64,000 nt of DNA from Actinoplanes siamensis (GTDB taxonomy: Bacteria > Actinomycetota > Actinomycetes > Mycobacteriales > Micromonosporaceae), in NCBI RefSeq assembly GCF_016862395.1, contig NZ_BOMW01000008.1:1-64000 (forward strand), given 5' to 3'. Position numbers and translations under genes: made by a program. Under the pieces are notes generated by a model. That model made no database searches. It saw only the letters and a program-made list of their open reading frames with translations, and was not told the DNA's origin. The first letter of the stretch is position 1. Each line of letters starts with the position of its first letter. Positions 8,941 through 20,028 of this stretch are shown here, in pieces.

Positions 8941-8975
8941 GGGCGGAGCCGCGCCACGGGGGAGCGGCTCCGCCC
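8941..8975 (+). terminator. 12-bp GC hairpin
   Basis: gggcggagccgc (8941-8952) pairs with gcggctccgccc (8964-8975) just after the secreted protein gene. The gcggctccgcc half recurs at 8991. The remainder of the gap to 9220 contains no gene that can be supported. Confidence 0.7.
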
Positions 8976-9220
8976 TTCGCCCGGTGGGCAGCGGCTCCGC
9001 CTGTCGCCGGGTGGGGTGGCGACCCGGTGAAACCCGTGATCGGATCCAGCACGGCCGGACCGCGCCCTCTGCCGAGCAGGGGCGGCTTCGCCCCGCGTAC
9101 CCCGCAATCGAGGCGGCCCGGACCGCGGGCGGACCGCAAGCGCCCGGGATCCGCGTGCCCGCCCGGGTGAATCCGCGGCGAACCGTGGTTCCGCCGTCCG
9201 GCGAGGGGTAGAACCGAGAC

Positions 9221-9406
9221 ATGACCGATGCGCACGACGAGCCGGAAGCCCGCCTGCCGCAGCCGGGCGACAAGACCGGACCCGAGTACGATTCCGCCGG
9301 CGACCTGGAGTACGACGAGGCGCACGGCGTCCACGACGCCTTGGACGTCCCCGCCGCCTTGGCCGAGGAGGCCGAGCGCCGCCGATCGCTGGCCGCTAGA
9401 CCGTAG
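9221..9406 (+). CDS. Small acidic protein, 61 residues
   Basis: A strongly acidic, probably disordered peptide (DKTGPEYDSAGDLEYDEAHG) with a helical C-terminus (AALAEEAERRRSLAARP). gcgaggggt lies about 12 bases upstream of the ATG. It overlaps the 3' end of the PfkB gene by 11 bases, tail to tail. Codon usage suits a real gene, but no family is recognised. Confidence 0.55.
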   Translation: MTDAHDEPEARLPQPGDKTGPEYDSAGDLEYDEAHGVHDALDVPAALAEEAERRRSLAARP

Positions 9407-10325
9407 CCAGTCTCGCGCGGCGCGCCAGCTCGACGACCGCGTCGCTGTGACCTGTGCCCAGCCCGTGGCGGGTGACGTTGAGCGCGCCGGCCGCCGCTCC
9501 GGTACGGATCGCCTCGCGCGCGTCCCCGCCTCGGGCCAGCACCGCGGCCACCCCGGCCGTCATCGAGTCGCCCGCGCCGCGATGGTCGACCACCTCGAGG
9601 GCCGGCAGCTCGACGGTGAGCAGATCGTCGTCGACCAGCGCCAGCGCCGGCTGGCCGGCCCGGCTGATCAGCACCCGGTCCGCGCCGTCGGCTCGCAGTT
9701 TCCGCGCGGCCTCGGCCAGCGCCGCCTCGCTGTCGTCGGCCGCGCGCTGCGCGTCGATCAGCTCGTCGTGGCTCACCTTCAGGAACGACACCCCAGCCGC
9801 CAGTACGGCCGCAAGTAGTTCCCCGGACAGGTCCGCCACCACCTGCACGCCGTGTTTGCGCAGGTCCGAGGCGAGTCGGCGGTACAGCGACGGGTGCACC
9901 ACCCCGGGCGCCGCGGGTCCGCTCAGCACGCTCACCCGGGACCGCAGCCCGGCGGCCAGCGCCGCGGTGTAGAGCTCGTCGGCGTCGTGCCGGCCCAGCG
10001 GCTGCCCGGCGTGCTCGGCGATCGTGGACCGCGAGCCGTCCCGCCGGTCGTGCACGTACCAGCCGCTGCCCTCATCGCGGTGGATCAGCCGCAGGGAGAT
10101 CTCCTCGGCGGCCAGCACCCCGGCGATCACGTCGCCGATCTCGCCACCCACCGCCGCGCAGAGAGTGACCGGCGCGCCCAGCGCCGCGCACATCCGGGCC
10201 TGCCAGATGCCCTGGCTGCCGGCGTGCACGTGCAGTTCCACCCCCGAGGCCGCCTCCTCGATGGTGACGGTCAGCTGCGGGACCGGCGCGAAGATCATGA
10301 CGCCGTCGGGGTCGTCGGTGGCCAT
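9396..10325 (-). CDS. PfkB-family carbohydrate kinase
   Basis: 309 residues from the ATG at 10325. The family signature DHRGAGDSMTAG near the C-terminus contains the catalytic Asp and anion hole, and the N-terminal half has the substrate domain (LHVHAGSQGIWQARMCAALG). It presumably phosphorylates a sugar or related metabolite, but the substrate cannot be read from sequence. Ser-Gln-Gly replaces the usual Gly-Gly of the N-terminal motif. It lies 106 bases downstream of the FtsK-type operon and may be read from it or independently. Confidence 0.85.
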   Translation of the reverse strand: MATDDPDGVMIFAPVPQLTVTIEEAASGVELHVHAGSQGIWQARMCAALGAPVTLCAAVGGEIGDVIAGVLAAEEISLRLIHRDEGSGWYVHDRRDGSRSTIAEHAGQPLGRHDADELYTAALAAGLRSRVSVLSGPAAPGVVHPSLYRRLASDLRKHGVQVVADLSGELLAAVLAAGVSFLKVSHDELIDAQRAADDSEAALAEAARKLRADGADRVLISRAGQPALALVDDDLLTVELPALEVVDHRGAGDSMTAGVAAVLARGGDAREAIRTGAAAGALNVTRHGLGTGHSDAVVELARRARLATV

Positions 10326-10431
10326 GGCGCAGGCATACCCGCCGGTACGCCGGTACACGTGAATTCCGGATGAATTCCCGGGAGACCGGCCCATCCGGCG
10401 GGGCGCGCCGGGGTATGGGCGCGCCCGAGGC

Positions 10432-11133
10432 TCAGGGGCCGGCGTACTGCACCGCGCTGAACAGCAGCATCGCCGTGACCAGCCCGGTCACCAGCACGGT
10501 CACGACGGCGGCGGTGTCCAGCCCCACCTTGCGCCGGTCCGCCACCAGTTTCGCCGCCACGACGGCCAGCACCGGGAACGCCAGCAGGACCAGCAGCGCC
10601 ACCACCGGCGCCGCCTGGTGCCAGTCCCCGGCCGACGCCGCGCCGGTCTCCCGCAGCACCTGGTTGCCGATGGCGCCGAGGATCCCGCCGACCAGCCCGA
10701 AGATCGCGAAGAGCACCTTGACCCCGAACGTGATCGGCCGGGCCGGCGCGGTCCACTTGATCCGCTTCTCCACCTCGGCGAGATAGTCCGCGGGCGCCCG
10801 GTCGTCCGAGCGCTGCCGGGGGATGCTGGCCTGCGGCAGCCGGCCGAAACGTTCCGCGACCGGACCGACCCGGTGCACGTACTCGGCCCAGAGGCCGGCG
10901 GCCCGGGCGTCGACCTCCTCCAACTCGCGCTGCGCGTCCTGGACCGCCCGCCGCGCCTCCCGGACCCGCTCCTCGGCCTCGCGCACCGCCTCGTCGGCCG
11001 TGGCGCGCTGGCCCGCGTGCCACTCGACGGCCTCCGTCCGCAGGCGGGCGGCGCGCTGGTCCAGCGTGGTCAGCCGGCGCAGGACGGTCCGGTAGTCGGC
11101 GCGCTCGAAGTCGGCCGGTTGCAGTTCGCTCAT
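10432..11133 (-). CDS. Coiled-coil membrane protein of the FtsK-type operon
   Basis: 233 residues. Residues about 10-85 form a long charged coiled coil (EAVREAEERVREARRAVQDA). Three hydrophobic segments follow: about 136-158 (FGVKVLFAIFGLVGGILGAIG), 175-195 (VVALLVLLAFPVLAVVAAKL) and 205-228. The first four bases overlap the end of the FtsK-type gene (ATGA), so translation is coupled. A cytoplasmic coiled coil with a membrane anchor suggests it tethers the ATPase to the membrane; this is inferred from position and topology only. No family is recognised. Confidence 0.82.
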   Translation of the reverse strand: MSELQPADFERADYRTVLRRLTTLDQRAARLRTEAVEWHAGQRATADEAVREAEERVREARRAVQDAQRELEEVDARAAGLWAEYVHRVGPVAERFGRLPQASIPRQRSDDRAPADYLAEVEKRIKWTAPARPITFGVKVLFAIFGLVGGILGAIGNQVLRETGAASAGDWHQAAPVVALLVLLAFPVLAVVAAKLVADRRKVGLDTAAVVTVLVTGLVTAMLLFSAVQYAGP

Positions 11134-13889
11134 GAGGCACCGTAGGGGATGATCACCTCGGCGCCGCGGTGCACCGAGCGGTCGAAGTGCAGCGCCCGCC
11201 AGGGCCGCGGATACCAGTTGGGCGCCCCGGTGCCCGGGTAGAACGGGGCCAACTCGCTGCCGTGCACGTCGAGCGCCACCCAGGCGCCGATCGGGTCGGT
11301 CCGCGACGCCGGACCGCCGAGCGCGTCACGCAGCAGCCCGGCCCCGCGCCACCAGCCCAGCACGTGCAGCCGGCGTTCCGGCCCCTGCCGCAGCACTGTC
11401 CGCAACTGGTCACCGGCCGCCTTGCCGCCGGGCATCGCGTCGGCCGCGTAGAGCAGGACGAAGTGTGGCCGGTCGGCGGGCCAGGCCGCGGTCGCCTCGA
11501 CGGCCACGTCCTCCAGCAGCCACTCGGCGTTCGACGCGTCGTACCATCCGCAGTCCGGGATCCGGGCGTGCAGCGCCTCCGCCGCGGCCCGGGCGTCCTG
11601 GTCGAAACAGGCGATCGAGAAGCGGGCCCCGTCCCGGGAGTACTGCGCGGCCAGCGACCGGCCCGCGGTGGCCAGCACGGCGCACGCCTCGTCGACCCGG
11701 GTGCCGAGCACGGCCAGGTTGCGCCCCGGCGCGCGGCGCAGCACGGTCCGCGCCGACCGGGACAGCACGTCGATGGTCTCGCCGAGCAGCGCCACCGGGG
11801 CCGGCGAGTCCTCGGCGGTCAGCGCCCGGAAGTCCGGGCTGTCGGCCAGCCGGGGCTGCACGTCGCCGTCGAAGAGCCGGGGCGGCCGCTCGCCCGCCGG
11901 CAACCGGCGCCAGAGCCGGTGCTGCAGCGCGCCCCACTGCTCGCGGTCGCCGGCGGCCGGCACCCGGACGATCTGGTTCGCCTCGATCGCCCCGGAGTCC
12001 GAGTTGACCACCGCGTGGTAGCGGGGCAGCGACTCGGCAGCGGTGTTCTGTTCGGCGAGCACCCGCCGGGCCCGGGGCAGCGCGATCCGCAGCGTGAACT
12101 GGGCGACCAGCGCCGGCCGGCCCCACAACGCCTCGATGCCGGAGATGTCCTGGCTGGCCAGCACCAAGTGGATGCCCTGCGAGCGGCCCCGGCGGGCCAG
12201 ATCCTCCAGCAGGTCGACGGCCTCGGTGGTGACCGCGTCCCGGCCGGCCAGCAGCACCTGGAACTCGTCGACCACCGCGACGATCCGCGGCCAGACCCCG
12301 TCCGGGTCCTCGGCGCGCAGCTCGGCCAGGTTGGTGACCTCGTGCTGCTTGGCCGCGTCGGCGCGCCGCCGCAGCTCGGCGCCGAGGAACCGGAGCAGTG
12401 CCAGGCCGAACTCCCGGTCGGTGTTGACGTTGACCCCGACCAGGCGTACGTGCGGCAGCCAGCTCTGGTCCCGGCGGCCCGGCGCGAACCGGGCGAACGA
12501 CACGCCCTCCTTGAAGTCGAGCAGGTAGAACGCCAGCTCGGCGGGGGAGTAGCGGGACGCCAGAGCGCCCATCCAGGCGTAGATCAGGTTGGTCTTGCCG
12601 GTGCCGGACGGCCCGGCGATCAGCGCGTGCGGCGGGTAGTCGCTGAGCGTCACCAGCACCCGGGTGCCCTGCGGGCTGTCGCCGAGCGGCGCGGTCAACC
12701 CGGTCGCCGAGCTCTCCCGCCACTGTTCGCCGGGCTCCGGGAGCAGACTGTCCAAGGCCACCGGCGCGGGGCCGGCGGCGACCGCCTCGGCGATCTGCCG
12801 GCAGGTGGCGGTGAGCACCGACTGCGGCGGGCCGGGATCCAGGCGGACCGGCAGATCGCCGCCGCTGCTCATCCGCGCGTCCGTGCCGGGGGCGGCGGTG
12901 ACGCACTCGATCCCCGGACCCGGGTCCACCGCGAGGCCGTGCACGATGAGGTGCACCCCGCAGGCCGCGCCGGTGCGCAGCAGCCGCTCCAGCTGGGTGC
13001 GCTCGTGCCGGTTCAGCTCGCCGGCGCCGAGCAGCACCGCCACCCGCCACGGCTCCGGCCGCCGCTTGGTCGCCGCGTGCAGCTCGCGCAGCGAGGAGTA
13101 CTCCCCGGCCAGCACCGTCTCGTTGATCCGCCGAACGTGCCCGACCAGGTCGTCGAGGAGCGCGCTCAGCCCGTTCGGCGCGACGAAGGTGAGCACCTTC
13201 GGCGGGGCCAGCGCGGCGAACCCGGCCAGCCCGCCGCCGAGGTGCTCCGGGTCGTAGCCGATCACCTGCACGGAGCCCGGCGCGCTGGTGCCGAGGGCGC
13301 GCAGCAGCAGGGCGGCCACCACGTCGTCGCCGAGCTTGCGGTCGCCCTGCACCACCACGTGCCCGTGGTCGAGCAACTGCACCAGGGCCGGCACCTCGGG
13401 CGCCGCCCCGGACCCCTCCGGGTCGTCCCACTGCCAGGGGCGGGCCGGCTCGGCCCCGTCGGGCGCCGTCCCGGACTTCTCCGGGTCGTTCCACTGCCAG
13501 GGGCGGGCCGGCTCGGCCTCCTCGGGCGCCGACGGCAGCAGCAGCTGGCCGATCCGCAGTTCGGCGGCTCTGGGCAGCGGCGTGGCCTCCCACGAGTGCC
13601 AGAGCTCGCCGGCCGCGCCCGGCGCCGCCCGGTCGGCCGCGCCCGCCGCCGCCCCGGCCAGCGCGCCCAGCTCGGTGCCGTGCCACTCCTCGACCGAGCG
13701 CAGCCGTTCGTCGCGCGCCGCGGCCAGCTTGCGCTGCCGGGTCTCGGCCGCCGCCCGGACCCGATCGAAGCGCGCCGACGCCGCGGCCTCCTCGCGCCGG
13801 GCGCGTCCGAGAGCGTTCTCCGCGGCCCCGAGCGCGTGTGACAGCCCGGCCCGAATCTCCATGACCTGCTGTTTCGTGGATTCAGCCAT
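11130..13889 (-). CDS. FtsK/SpoIIIE-type ATPase with three tandem modules
   Basis: 919 residues. Residues 1-85 form a coiled coil; about 105-150 hold a duplicated EPARPWQW linker; about 150-340 form a degenerate ATPase-like module. The central canonical module has Walker A GPSGTGKT at 426-433, the LLDFKEGV segment, Walker B VVDEFQ near 538 and LVLASQD. A third module (about 690-919) keeps strands such as NLAVLGTRVDE but no Walker A. This three-module plan with one clear active site resembles EccC of type VII secretion rather than chromosome-partitioning FtsK; no N-terminal membrane helices or gamma domain are seen. It follows two helical-protein genes and overlaps a membrane-protein gene. The cargo is unknown: a protein or DNA pump are both possible. 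Confidence 0.88.
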   Translation of the reverse strand: MAESTKQQVMEIRAGLSHALGAAENALGRARREEAAASARFDRVRAAAETRQRKLAAARDERLRSVEEWHGTELGALAGAAAGAADRAAPGAAGELWHSWEATPLPRAAELRIGQLLLPSAPEEAEPARPWQWNDPEKSGTAPDGAEPARPWQWDDPEGSGAAPEVPALVQLLDHGHVVVQGDRKLGDDVVAALLLRALGTSAPGSVQVIGYDPEHLGGGLAGFAALAPPKVLTFVAPNGLSALLDDLVGHVRRINETVLAGEYSSLRELHAATKRRPEPWRVAVLLGAGELNRHERTQLERLLRTGAACGVHLIVHGLAVDPGPGIECVTAAPGTDARMSSGGDLPVRLDPGPPQSVLTATCRQIAEAVAAGPAPVALDSLLPEPGEQWRESSATGLTAPLGDSPQGTRVLVTLSDYPPHALIAGPSGTGKTNLIYAWMGALASRYSPAELAFYLLDFKEGVSFARFAPGRRDQSWLPHVRLVGVNVNTDREFGLALLRFLGAELRRRADAAKQHEVTNLAELRAEDPDGVWPRIVAVVDEFQVLLAGRDAVTTEAVDLLEDLARRGRSQGIHLVLASQDISGIEALWGRPALVAQFTLRIALPRARRVLAEQNTAAESLPRYHAVVNSDSGAIEANQIVRVPAAGDREQWGALQHRLWRRLPAGERPPRLFDGDVQPRLADSPDFRALTAEDSPAPVALLGETIDVLSRSARTVLRRAPGRNLAVLGTRVDEACAVLATAGRSLAAQYSRDGARFSIACFDQDARAAAEALHARIPDCGWYDASNAEWLLEDVAVEATAAWPADRPHFVLLYAADAMPGGKAAGDQLRTVLRQGPERRLHVLGWWRGAGLLRDALGGPASRTDPIGAWVALDVHGSELAPFYPGTGAPNWYPRPWRALHFDRSVHRGAEVIIPYGAS
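13402..13527 (-). repeat. 63-bp tandem duplication inside the FtsK-type gene
   Basis: Copies start at 13402 and 13465. They encode two nearly identical 21-residue linker units containing AEPARPWQW. The length keeps the frame. Few differences separate the copies, suggesting recent expansion of the linker between the coiled coil and the first ATPase-like module. Confidence 0.85.
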
Positions 13890-13928
13890 GACCCGCCGGA
13901 ATCGTCGCAGTTGTCGAGCCCCGTGAGA

Positions 13929-14822
13929 TCATGAGCGTTGCTCACCGGCGTCGGCGGGCGGCTTCACCGGCTCCGGCGCGTCCGGGTCGAGTGCCGTGGC
14001 ATCGCGTCCCAGCCGGGCCAGCAGCACCCCGGTGAGCACGCTCGCGGTCACCGCGTTGTCGGCGGGATGGCCGGCCGGGCGGTTCTCCTGCGGCTTCACC
14101 GGCACCCGGCAGATCCGGTCGATCAAGGTCTCCAGCACAGCTGGTGATGTGCCCGGTAGCAGAGCTTTTACCCGGTTCTCCGCCGCACTGCGCAGTCGTG
14201 GTACGTCTTCCGGGCGAGGTTCGTGGCCGAGCAGGTCACCCGCCAGGCGATGCAGCACCGGGGGCGTCACCGCGGACAGGCCCAGGCCGGTCGAGGCGTT
14301 CACGCCGTGCAGCTCCCGGCCCAGCCGGGCGCGGTCGCCGCTGCGCACCCCGGCGGCGACGCGCTTGAGCAGCTCGGCGGTGTCCGAGCTCTCCGGCGTC
14401 CGGCTCTCCCGCGGGGCGGGCTCGCCGGTCAGCTGGGCGACCCGCGCCTGCCACCAGGGTCCGAGCTTCTCCGGCTCCTCGGGCCTGCCCCCGGACTCCT
14501 CGGCCCGGCGGGGCTCCTCCGGCCGCATCGCGGCCCGCCACTCCTGGCCGCGCCGCACCCCCGGCACACCGCCGAGGCCCAGCACCGCCAGATACCGCTC
14601 GATCGCGTCCTCGGCGAGCCGGATCGCGGCGGCCGCCCGCTCGGCGTGCTCGGTGGCGTTGCCGAGCTCCGGCACGCCCATCTTCTGCTCGGACGCCTCG
14701 CGCACCCAGTTGAGCAGTTCCGTCGCGGTGCGCAGGCGTTCCATCGCGACCACGACCAGCCCGTCGGGCAACTCGTCCGAGGCGGCCCGGAGCCGGGCGC
14801 CGAGTTCCTGCAGCAGCGACAT
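13929..14822 (-). CDS. Helical protein of the FtsK-type operon, 297 residues
   Basis: Residues 1-85 are predicted to form a long helical hairpin (ELGARLRAASDELPDG, then ATEHAERAAAAIRLAEDAIE), followed by a charged Pro/Glu-rich linker (about 95-150) and a second globular helical region (about 155-260). No membrane helix and no catalytic motif are visible. It begins four bases after the small hairpin-protein gene and ends 39 bases before the ATPase gene. An N-terminal helical hairpin before a variable domain is the layout of type VII substrates, which makes a secreted or pump-associated role conceivable, but this is inference. No family is recognised. Confidence 0.75.
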   Translation of the reverse strand: MSLLQELGARLRAASDELPDGLVVVAMERLRTATELLNWVREASEQKMGVPELGNATEHAERAAAAIRLAEDAIERYLAVLGLGGVPGVRRGQEWRAAMRPEEPRRAEESGGRPEEPEKLGPWWQARVAQLTGEPAPRESRTPESSDTAELLKRVAAGVRSGDRARLGRELHGVNASTGLGLSAVTPPVLHRLAGDLLGHEPRPEDVPRLRSAAENRVKALLPGTSPAVLETLIDRICRVPVKPQENRPAGHPADNAVTASVLTGVLLARLGRDATALDPDAPEPVKPPADAGEQRS

Positions 14823-14826
14823 CGTG

Positions 14827-15087
14827 TCAGAGCATCGCCGTGTAGTTCTGGGCGGCCTCGATGGCGACCTGCGTCGCGCTGAAGCACTCCTCCAGCTGCT
14901 GATCGGCCTGCGACAGCGAGGCGTGCGCGGTGCCCACCGCCTCGTGGGCCCCGCCGTCGAGCGCGGCCGCCAGGCTCTGCTGGGCCTCGCCGAGCTTCTC
15001 CCGAGCCTGCTGTATCGCCGCCTGCCCCTCGTTCACCTGCTGGACGGCGGCGTCCACGGCCGCTCTGAGTTCGGCGACACTGGCCAC
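14827..15087 (-). CDS. Small helical-hairpin protein (ESX/WXG100-like size), 86 residues
   Basis: The GTG at 15087 is chosen because CAGGAGG lies eight bases upstream; the longer in-frame extension has no signal. Residues 4-43 and 52-84 are amphipathic helices rich in Ala, Gln and Glu, joined by the turn DGGAHEAVG. Length and hairpin shape match WXG100 proteins, but the WXG triplet is absent and one cysteine sits in the second helix (EECFSAT). It is the first gene of the operon and precedes the next start by only four bases. Confidence 0.75.
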   Translation of the reverse strand: MASVAELRAAVDAAVQQVNEGQAAIQQAREKLGEAQQSLAAALDGGAHEAVGTAHASLSQADQQLEECFSATQVAIEAAQNYTAML

Positions 15088-15383
15088 TCTTTCGGCCTCC
15101 TGTAACTCAACCCACCTGCCACCCCAGCGTAACGCCCAGCCCGGTTCGCGCTCGCCTCGGCCGCGCCTTTTCGCACACCGCGGAGCAAAAAGACGCACTG
15201 CGAGTCCGACGATCGACGCGGATGACCGCCCTGGTAGCACCTGATTTCCCGCGGCGTCCATTGTGGATCATGCCGGTTGCCGCCGTCGCGCGGGTCCCGG
15301 TTCGAAGGGGTCTGAGCCGCTCAGGTGCCATCCCCGCGCCCGGGTGGAGGGAACAGGGTCCGGGGCGCCGGGCCGGCTGGTGG
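15088..15383. other. Gene-free promoter region of the FtsK-type operon
   Basis: 296 bp without a supportable gene. It must carry the operon promoter (leftward) and the 3' end of the NYN gene message. It is less repetitive than other gaps and contains a short A-rich stretch (gcaaaaagacg). No clear terminator was found. Confidence 0.5.
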
Positions 15384-15911
15384 TCAGCGGGCCGACCGGG
15401 GCACCGCGGACGGCGCGCGGACCTCTGCCCCCAGCGCCACGGCCCGGTCCCGCAGGCCGCGGTCCGCCGTCACCACGACGATCGGCCGGGCGCCGTGTTC
15501 CCGGCGTACCAGCTCAATGATCTTGTCGTCGCCGGAGCCGGACGCGCGCTCGACGCGGACGCCGCCGGGAGCTTGCGGAATGTCCCGGGCCCTGCCCTCG
15601 ACCACCAGGAGCACCTCGACCGGGCCCGGCATGCCGGCCAGGCCCGCGGCGGCCACCGGCGCCAGGGCGTCGCGCAGCCGGCTCGCCGCCCCGGCGCGGT
15701 CGCGCCACCAGCCGTCCGGCACCGAGCCCACCACATTCGCCCCGTCGACGACGACCAGGGGTGGCGGAGACTCCGGTTCGCCGGACACGGCCGCCTGTGA
15801 TGTGGCTCCCTGAAACGGGGACTCCTGGGACACGGGCGCGGGTCCGGGGAAAGCGGGTTCCCGGAAGGCCGGCGTCAGGGGGCCGGATGCGGGCTCCTGG
15901 GGATCGGACAT
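15384..15911 (-). CDS. NYN/PIN-like RNase domain protein
   Basis: 175 residues. A Pro-rich N-terminal tail (about 1-48) precedes a PIN-like nuclease domain: VVVDGANVVGS with the first acidic residue, GSGDDKIIELV with a second Asp pair, and VVVTADRGLRDRA with the last. These acidic positions coordinate metal in NYN-type ribonucleases (YacP-like). A TACGCT box seven bases before the ATG suggests a leaderless mRNA. It faces away from the Clp gene and lies upstream of the FtsK-type operon on the same strand. Confidence 0.8.
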   Translation of the reverse strand: MSDPQEPASGPLTPAFREPAFPGPAPVSQESPFQGATSQAAVSGEPESPPPLVVVDGANVVGSVPDGWWRDRAGAASRLRDALAPVAAAGLAGMPGPVEVLLVVEGRARDIPQAPGGVRVERASGSGDDKIIELVRREHGARPIVVVTADRGLRDRAVALGAEVRAPSAVPRSAR

Positions 15912-15918
15912 GTAGTTG

Positions 15919-15924
15919 AGCGTA
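15919..15924 (-). promoter_or_regulatory. -10 box for the NYN gene (leaderless)
   Basis: TACGCT on the minus strand fits TANNNT and ends seven bases before the ATG at 15911, so transcription should start at or next to the start codon. Confidence 0.45.
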
Positions 15925-16035
15925 CTCCTGTCAACCTTTGCTGATTTTGGGAATCATCGTCCCGCCTGAGGCGCTTGCAACAGTCGGGCGGTGGCCCGAG
16001 GTCGGCCGCCGTGGAGTACCAGAGAAGAGAGACTG

Positions 16036-18645
<2,610 letters not shown>

Positions 18646-18665
18646 TGCCCTGATACAGCGGTTCC

Positions 18666-18699
18666 CGACAAGGCGCCGGCGGAAGCCGGCGCCTTGTCG
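18666..18699 (+). terminator. 15-bp hairpin with GGAA loop after the clp gene
   Basis: cgacaaggcgccggc (18666-18680) pairs perfectly with gccggcgccttgtcg (18685-18699) across a four-base loop, 21 bp after the stop codon. Confidence 0.88.
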
Positions 18700-18965
18700 G
18701 CTTGCCGCGGGCACCTCTCCTTGTCGGCGGCGTGGTCCCAGCTGGTCCCCAGGGTCTCTCGCCGCCGTCGAGACACCCCTCGCCGCCGGCCCCGCGGCTC
18801 CCGCCGACGGTCAGGTGTCTCTCGGACCCGATGCGGGCCTTCCGGCTGCCAGCGGCGAGCGTGCGGCTGGTCGGCCGGGTGTCTCGTGGGGGGGGTGAGG
18901 GACCTCTGGCCGCCGGCGGCGGCCGTGCGGCCGGCGCCGAGGCGCCTGCCGGGTGTGCGGGTGGG
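18700..18965. other. GC-rich gap between convergent genes
   Basis: 266 bp with no supportable gene. gtgtctc-type words recur (near 18817 and 18879) with long GC runs including gggggggg near 18890. It appears to be non-coding spacer between the clp gene and the convergent LysR gene. Confidence 0.4.
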
Positions 18966-19940
18966 TCAGGCGGCGGCCAGGTGGGTGCCGCCGAGGTTCG
19001 GGTGGTCGCGGGTCCACTCGACGTAGTCCTCGTTGCGCGCGATCACGTCCTGGTACGCCACCCGCGCCAGCTCCAGCAGCTTCGGCGCGGAGCGGGCGGC
19101 TGGCGACTCCGGGTGCCAGCCGAGGATCAGGCGCCACCGCAGCGGGGCCCCCTTGATCGGCCGGGTGGTCAGCCCCGCGGGCGGCCGGAACGTCGGCTGG
19201 CACAACCCGAGCGCCACTCCCAGCTCCACCATGTCGATGCAGGCGCGCGCGTCGGTCTCCAGCACGCGGCGCGGCGCGAACCCGGCGCGGGCGCAGGCGG
19301 CGGCGAAGCAGGTTTCGAAGCACCCGTCGCCGGGCGCCGCGGCCCACTGCTCGGTGGCCAGCTCGGCCAGGTCCACCTCGGCGCCCTTGGCCTGCGGATG
19401 GTCCTCGGGCATCAGCACGCACACCGCGTCCACCGCGATGGTGTCCCAGACCAGGCCGTAGTCGGCCGAGGGCAGCGCGTCGCCGCAGACCCCGACCTGG
19501 GTGAAGTCCAGCTTGCCGTTGAGCACCATGGTGGCCAGCTCGTCGACGGAGTAGGACGCGTAGGTGGAGATCGCCGACTCCGGCTGGGCGGCGGAGAGCC
19601 GGTGCAGCAGGTGCGCGAAGACCGGACCGCCGATCGCGCCCATCCGGTACCGGCTCATCGTCGAGGTGCCGCCGGCCGCCAGGCGGGCCGCCTCGTCCTG
19701 CAGGCCTTTCATCGCCGGCAGCAGCACCCGGGCCCGGGACAGCACCAGCTCGCCGAGCGCCGTGGGCCGGGCGCCGCGCCGGTCCCGGTCGAACAGGGGG
19801 CCGCCGAGCGTGCGCTCGATCCGCTGCAGTTGGGCGGTGAGCGCGGGTTGGGCCAGGCCGAGTTGTGACGCGGCCTTGGTGACGCTGCCGGTCTCCGCGA
19901 TGGCGCAGACCACCTTCAGATGCCGCAGCTCCAGGTTCAT
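18966..19940 (-). CDS. LysR-family transcriptional regulator
   Basis: 324 residues. The N-terminal winged helix reads MNLELRHLKVVCAIAETGSV with the helix-turn-helix TKAASQLGLAQPALTAQLQR. The effector-binding domain spans about 95-300. The ligand and target are unknown; the divergent neighbour is the hemerythrin gene's 3' side, so no obvious target is adjacent. A TAACGT box ends six bases before the ATG and no Shine-Dalgarno is present. Confidence 0.9.
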   Translation of the reverse strand: MNLELRHLKVVCAIAETGSVTKAASQLGLAQPALTAQLQRIERTLGGPLFDRDRRGARPTALGELVLSRARVLLPAMKGLQDEAARLAAGGTSTMSRYRMGAIGGPVFAHLLHRLSAAQPESAISTYASYSVDELATMVLNGKLDFTQVGVCGDALPSADYGLVWDTIAVDAVCVLMPEDHPQAKGAEVDLAELATEQWAAAPGDGCFETCFAAACARAGFAPRRVLETDARACIDMVELGVALGLCQPTFRPPAGLTTRPIKGAPLRWRLILGWHPESPAARSAPKLLELARVAYQDVIARNEDYVEWTRDHPNLGGTHLAAA

Positions 19941-19946
19941 AGCGTG

Positions 19947-19952
19947 ACGTTA
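19947..19952 (-). promoter_or_regulatory. -10 box for the lysR gene (leaderless)
   Basis: TAACGT (minus strand) fits TANNNT and is separated from the ATG at 19940 by six bases. Confidence 0.5.
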
Positions 19953-20028
19953 GGACTAGAACGGGATCGAAGGCTAGCCCTGAAACACGTGACAAATTTG
20001 TTAAGGAGCACGGCAATCCCGGATCAAG

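Noticed and set aside
11169..13841. Long plus-strand open frame opposite the FtsK-type gene
   Set aside because: Arg/Pro/Gly-rich translation without motifs; a shadow caused by high third-position GC. The minus-strand frame has clear ATPase motifs.
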